The notes under the pieces: model-generated
Seen by the model: the letters and a program-made list of their open reading frames with translations, nothing else
Told to the model about the DNA's origin: nothing
Databases searched by the model: none
In this document: in pieces, positions 5,721-7,091 of the stretch
Layout of the letters: each line of letters starts with the position of its first letter
How positions within the stretch are numbered: the stretch's first letter is position 1
Translations under genes and position numbers: made by a program
Assembly (NCBI GenBank): GCA_026225435.1
Contig: JAMFST010000627.1
Location: forward strand, 1 to 7,091
DNA: 7,091 nucleotides
Source of the DNA: Labilithrix luteola
GTDB lineage: Bacteria; Myxococcota_A; Polyangia; Polyangiales; Polyangiaceae
Direction of reading: 5' to 3'

Positions 5721-7091
5721 ATGTCCAGGGTTCGCCTGGGCAACTACGAGCCGCTCATCGAGCTGGCGTCGGGCGGCATGGCCACGGTTTACGTCGCGCG
5801 CCAGGTCGGCGCGGCGGGCTTCGAGCGTCTCGTCGTCGTCAAGCGGGTGCACCGCCACCACCTGGGCAACAAGGACTTCGTCGACATGCTGCGGGACGAG
5901 GCGCGCGTCGCCTCGATGGTCCGCCACCCCAACGTCGTGCCGGTCATCGACGTGGTGGAGACCGAGCGCGGGTCGAACATCGGCCTGCCCGGCGAGCTCT
6001 TTCTCGTCATGGAGTACGTCGAGTCGACGGCGCTCTCCACCTTGCTCAAGACCGCGGCGCAGCAGGGGGAGCGGATCCCGCCGGCCGTCGCCGGGCGCGT
6101 GATCGCCGACACGCTCGCCGGTCTGCACGCGGCGCACGAAGCGACCGACATGCGCGGCGAGAGCCTGCACGTGGTCCACCGCGACGTGAGCCCGCAGAAC
6201 GTGCTCGTCGCGGTCGATGGCGCCAGCCGCCTCATCGACTTCGGCGTGGCCAAGGCAGCCCACCGTCTCACCGAGACGCGCAGCGGTTCGCTCAAGGGGA
6301 AGCTCGCGTACATGTCGCCGGAGCAGGCGATGGGGCTGCCCATCGATCGCCGGGTCGACATCTTCGCCGCCGGCGTCGCCCTGCACGAGGCGCTCACCGG
6401 GCGCCGTCTGTTCCAGGGCGAGAACGACTTCGACACCATGCGCCGCATCGCCGAGGCGCCGGTGCCGGATCCGTCGTCGCTCGTCCTCAGCTTGCCGCGC
6501 TCGCTCGATCCGGTGGTGCAGCGGGCGCTCGAGCGCGATCCGTCGGAGCGTTTCCAGACCGCCGCCGAGTTCCTCGAGGCGCTCGAGCGCGCGGTGGTGC
6601 CGGCGTCGACGCGCGAGGTGGCCGCCGTCCTCAATCGCTTCTGCGGTGACCGGCTGGCCGAGCGGCGTGATCAGCTCTCGCTGGCGCTCGCCGGCAAGGG
6701 ATCGGTCAGTGACAGCTTCCGTATCAGCCCGGAGATGATCGCCGAGACGATCAACCCGGCGCAGGGGCGGCTGCTCATGCGCGAGACCGAGTCGTTCGGC
6801 CGCGGCGTGGAGATGCACAGCATCCAGAGCCTCAGCCAGATGTCGTCGGCGCACGACTACATGCCGTCGGTGCCGCCGTCCGGCTCGCAGCGCGTGCGGC
6901 AGGTCCTGGCGGCCGCCGGCGCGGGGCTGCTGACCCTGGTGGTGATGGGCGTCGCCACCTGGCGCCTCACCCATCGCGACGGCGCGCCGGTGGTGGCCAT
7001 CGTCACCCCCAACGGCGGCACCAACGCCAACGGCACGCCGACCCTGCCTCAAGACCTGCCGGTGCCCACCGACACGAACGGCGCGGGCTAC
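5721..7091 (+). CDS. Transmembrane serine/threonine protein kinase, 3' end missing
   Basis: This is a eukaryotic-like (Hanks-type) protein kinase; 457 codons are visible and the frame is open at the right edge. The kinase domain spans ~9-275. It has a glycine-rich loop ASGGMATVYVA (16-26), ATP-binding K41 in VVVKRV, the helix-C glutamate E60, catalytic HRD at 153-155 in HRDVSPQNVLV with N160, metal-binding DFG at 173-175, SPE at 199-201 and the structural D213 in VDIFAAGV. All catalytic residues are present and an Arg precedes the catalytic Asp, so it should be active and controlled by activation-loop phosphorylation (TETRSGSLKGK). Residues ~275-393 form a cytoplasmic linker. A single membrane segment lies at ~396-416 (LLTLVVMGVATW), followed by a Pro/Thr/Asn-rich extracytoplasmic start. 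The sensor, if any, is beyond the window. ATG 5721 is chosen by convention; TTG 5700 has the better ribosome binding site. It probably shares a transcript with the upstream TPR/PEGA-like gene. Confidence 0.95.
   Translation, partial: MSRVRLGNYEPLIELASGGMATVYVARQVGAAGFERLVVVKRVHRHHLGNKDFVDMLRDEARVASMVRHPNVVPVIDVVETERGSNIGLPGELFLVMEYVESTALSTLLKTAAQQGERIPPAVAGRVIADTLAGLHAAHEATDMRGESLHVVHRDVSPQNVLVAVDGASRLIDFGVAKAAHRLTETRSGSLKGKLAYMSPEQAMGLPIDRRVDIFAAGVALHEALTGRRLFQGENDFDTMRRIAEAPVPDPSSLVLSLPRSLDPVVQRALERDPSERFQTAAEFLEALERAVVPASTREVAAVLNRFCGDRLAERRDQLSLALAGKGSVSDSFRISPEMIAETINPAQGRLLMRETESFGRGVEMHSIQSLSQMSSAHDYMPSVPPSGSQRVRQVLAAAGAGLLTLVVMGVATWRLTHRDGAPVVAIVTPNGGTNANGTPTLPQDLPVPTDTNGAGY

Noticed and set aside
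5681..6649. 322-codon plus-strand frame overlapping the kinase
   Set aside because: The protein is Arg/Gly/Ala-rich with no domain. The frame carrying ASGGMATVY, HRD and DFG is the one starting at 5721, which has no stop before the window ends.
4953..7052. 699-codon minus-strand frame across the TPR/PEGA-like and kinase genes
   Set aside because: It is antisense to two genes with clear domains, its composition is Arg/His-rich, and it crosses their boundary without any sign of its own start signals.

Overview
The window is high-GC (roughly 70%), tightly packed DNA. It has the marks of a Myxococcota (myxobacterial, probably Polyangia-like) chromosome: a kinase with the myxobacterial-style ASGGMATVY loop and HRDVSPQN catalytic loop, a secreted TPR/PEGA-like protein just ahead of it, and a secreted protein with tandem CCG cysteine modules. 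The taxon is inferred from family style, not from a marker gene. I see no RNA genes, mobile elements or CRISPR array, and no gene-free stretch longer than about 100 bases.

Layout: (1) Bases 2-1159 (+) hold the 3' part of a large exported protein, with a beta-propeller-like end, two six-cysteine modules and a C-terminal beta-rich domain. (2) Bases 1169-1498 (-) encode a small protein I do not recognise, convergent with gene 1 and separated from it by 9 bases. (3) A 54-base divergent intergenic region carries an 11-base palindrome and a possible promoter. (4) greA (1553-2026, +) encodes a transcript-cleavage factor. (5) recG (2019-4616, +) overlaps the end of greA by 8 bases; it encodes an ATP-dependent fork-remodelling helicase with a long N-terminal extension and an apparently frameshifted C-terminus. 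(6) A ~97-base gap holds a plausible sigma70-type promoter. (7) Bases 4714-5697 (+) encode an exported TPR/PEGA-like membrane protein. (8) A transmembrane Ser/Thr kinase starts at 5721 (or at a TTG at 5700) and runs off the right edge at 7091.

Functionally there are two pairs. GreA and RecG both relieve blocked transcription or replication (GreA rescues backtracked RNA polymerase, RecG unwinds R-loops and regresses forks), and their overlapping genes are probably translated together. The TPR/PEGA-like protein and the kinase probably form one transcription unit and may act together in envelope signalling.

The most notable items are the likely one-base deletion near the recG 3' end, a 26-base near-perfect palindrome inside recG, a marked excess of the octamer GCGATCGC, and a greA start that lacks a usable Shine-Dalgarno and may be near-leaderless. 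I found no clearly new multi-gene system; these genes belong to known families.
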